Below, piece by piece: positions 4,966 to 5,078 of a stretch of DNA of 5,078 nt. The translations under genes and the position numbers were made by a program. Within the stretch, counting starts at the first letter, position 1. Every line of letters begins with the position of its first letter. Below the pieces are notes generated by a model that saw only the letters and a list, made by a program, of their open reading frames with translations, had not been told where the DNA came from and did no database searches. Source of the stretch: Oscillospiraceae bacterium (GTDB lineage: Bacteria > Bacillota > Clostridia > Oscillospirales > Ruminococcaceae); assembly GCA_031281115.1 (NCBI GenBank), contig JAITFV010000322.1:1-5078 (forward strand). The letters are read 5' to 3'.

Positions 4966-5078
4966 TTATTCGGCGATTTGCAATTGCTCTTTTAAAGCAG
5001 TCTGTAACACATGAGAAAAGTTGATATTCTCATGCTCTGCCCTTTCGTTAAGCCAATACGGAATTGTTAAAGTCTTTT
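4966..5078 (-). CDS. hicB: HicB-like antitoxin, C-terminal part (runs off right edge)
   Basis: The last 36 codons read KTLTIPYWLNERAEHEN, then INFSHVLQTALKEQLQIAE. This is the ribbon-helix-helix tail of type II HicB antitoxins: a beta strand with TIP, a WLNE-x-AE helix, then the NINFS-x-VLQ-x-ALKE helix. HicB binds and neutralises the HicA mRNA interferase, and through this tail it binds DNA and represses its own operon. The N-terminal RNase H-like domain and any hicA gene would lie right of the window, since hicA usually precedes hicB. A terminator follows 6 nt after the stop. Other Arc-type proteins share this fold, so the assignment rests on the WLN...NINFS pattern. Confidence 0.75.
   Translation of the reverse strand, partial: KTLTIPYWLNERAEHENINFSHVLQTALKEQLQIAE

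Overview
The window looks like accessory DNA from a Clostridia-type Bacillota, probably a gut Oscillospiraceae or Lachnospiraceae relative. The reasons are the moderate-to-low GC, strong AGGAGG-type ribosome binding sites, a TnpW plus large serine recombinase pair, a DUF6273-type C-terminus and a HicB-like antitoxin. Assignment below class level is inference. There are no rRNA or tRNA genes and no CRISPR array.

Left block (1-1535, all minus strand). This is an operon-like trio. A 5'-truncated DUF6273-type gene (1179-1535) is followed by a compact ClpA/B/C-type AAA+ ATPase (62-1117). Next comes a gene that overlaps the ATPase stop by 8 nt and runs off the left edge (1-69). The ATPase keeps all key residues and also carries a Met-Gly-Phe tripeptide where ClpP-binding unfoldases have their [I/L/V]-G-[F/L] loop.

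Middle block (about 1506-3808, plus strand). It opens with the last 24 codons of an unidentified gene, then a strong intrinsic terminator and a long inverted repeat. After these come tnpW (1837-2010) and a complete 562-aa TndX/TnpX-like serine recombinase (2112-3800, TTG start). The DNA changes identity about 6-9 nt after the recombinase stop, which suggests the right end of the mobile element.

Right block (about 3809-5078). The flank is the 5' part of a second, different serine recombinase on the minus strand. It is cut just after its conserved GFSGVN motif, so two recombinase genes meet tail to tail. To the right are a small element-associated ORF (4242-4496, minus) and the 3' remnant of an unknown minus-strand gene (4565-4729). 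Then come an 18-nt dyad, a plus-strand gene remnant (4789-4947), a terminator, and the 3' end of a HicB-like antitoxin gene (4966-5078, minus).

Overall this is a patchwork of nested or decayed integrative elements. Only tnpW, the full recombinase, the AAA+ ATPase and the 84-aa ORF appear intact. At least three junctions (about 1505, 3808 and 4730-4790) cut through genes. Removing the 1506-3808 segment does not restore either flanking gene, so the history is more than one simple insertion.
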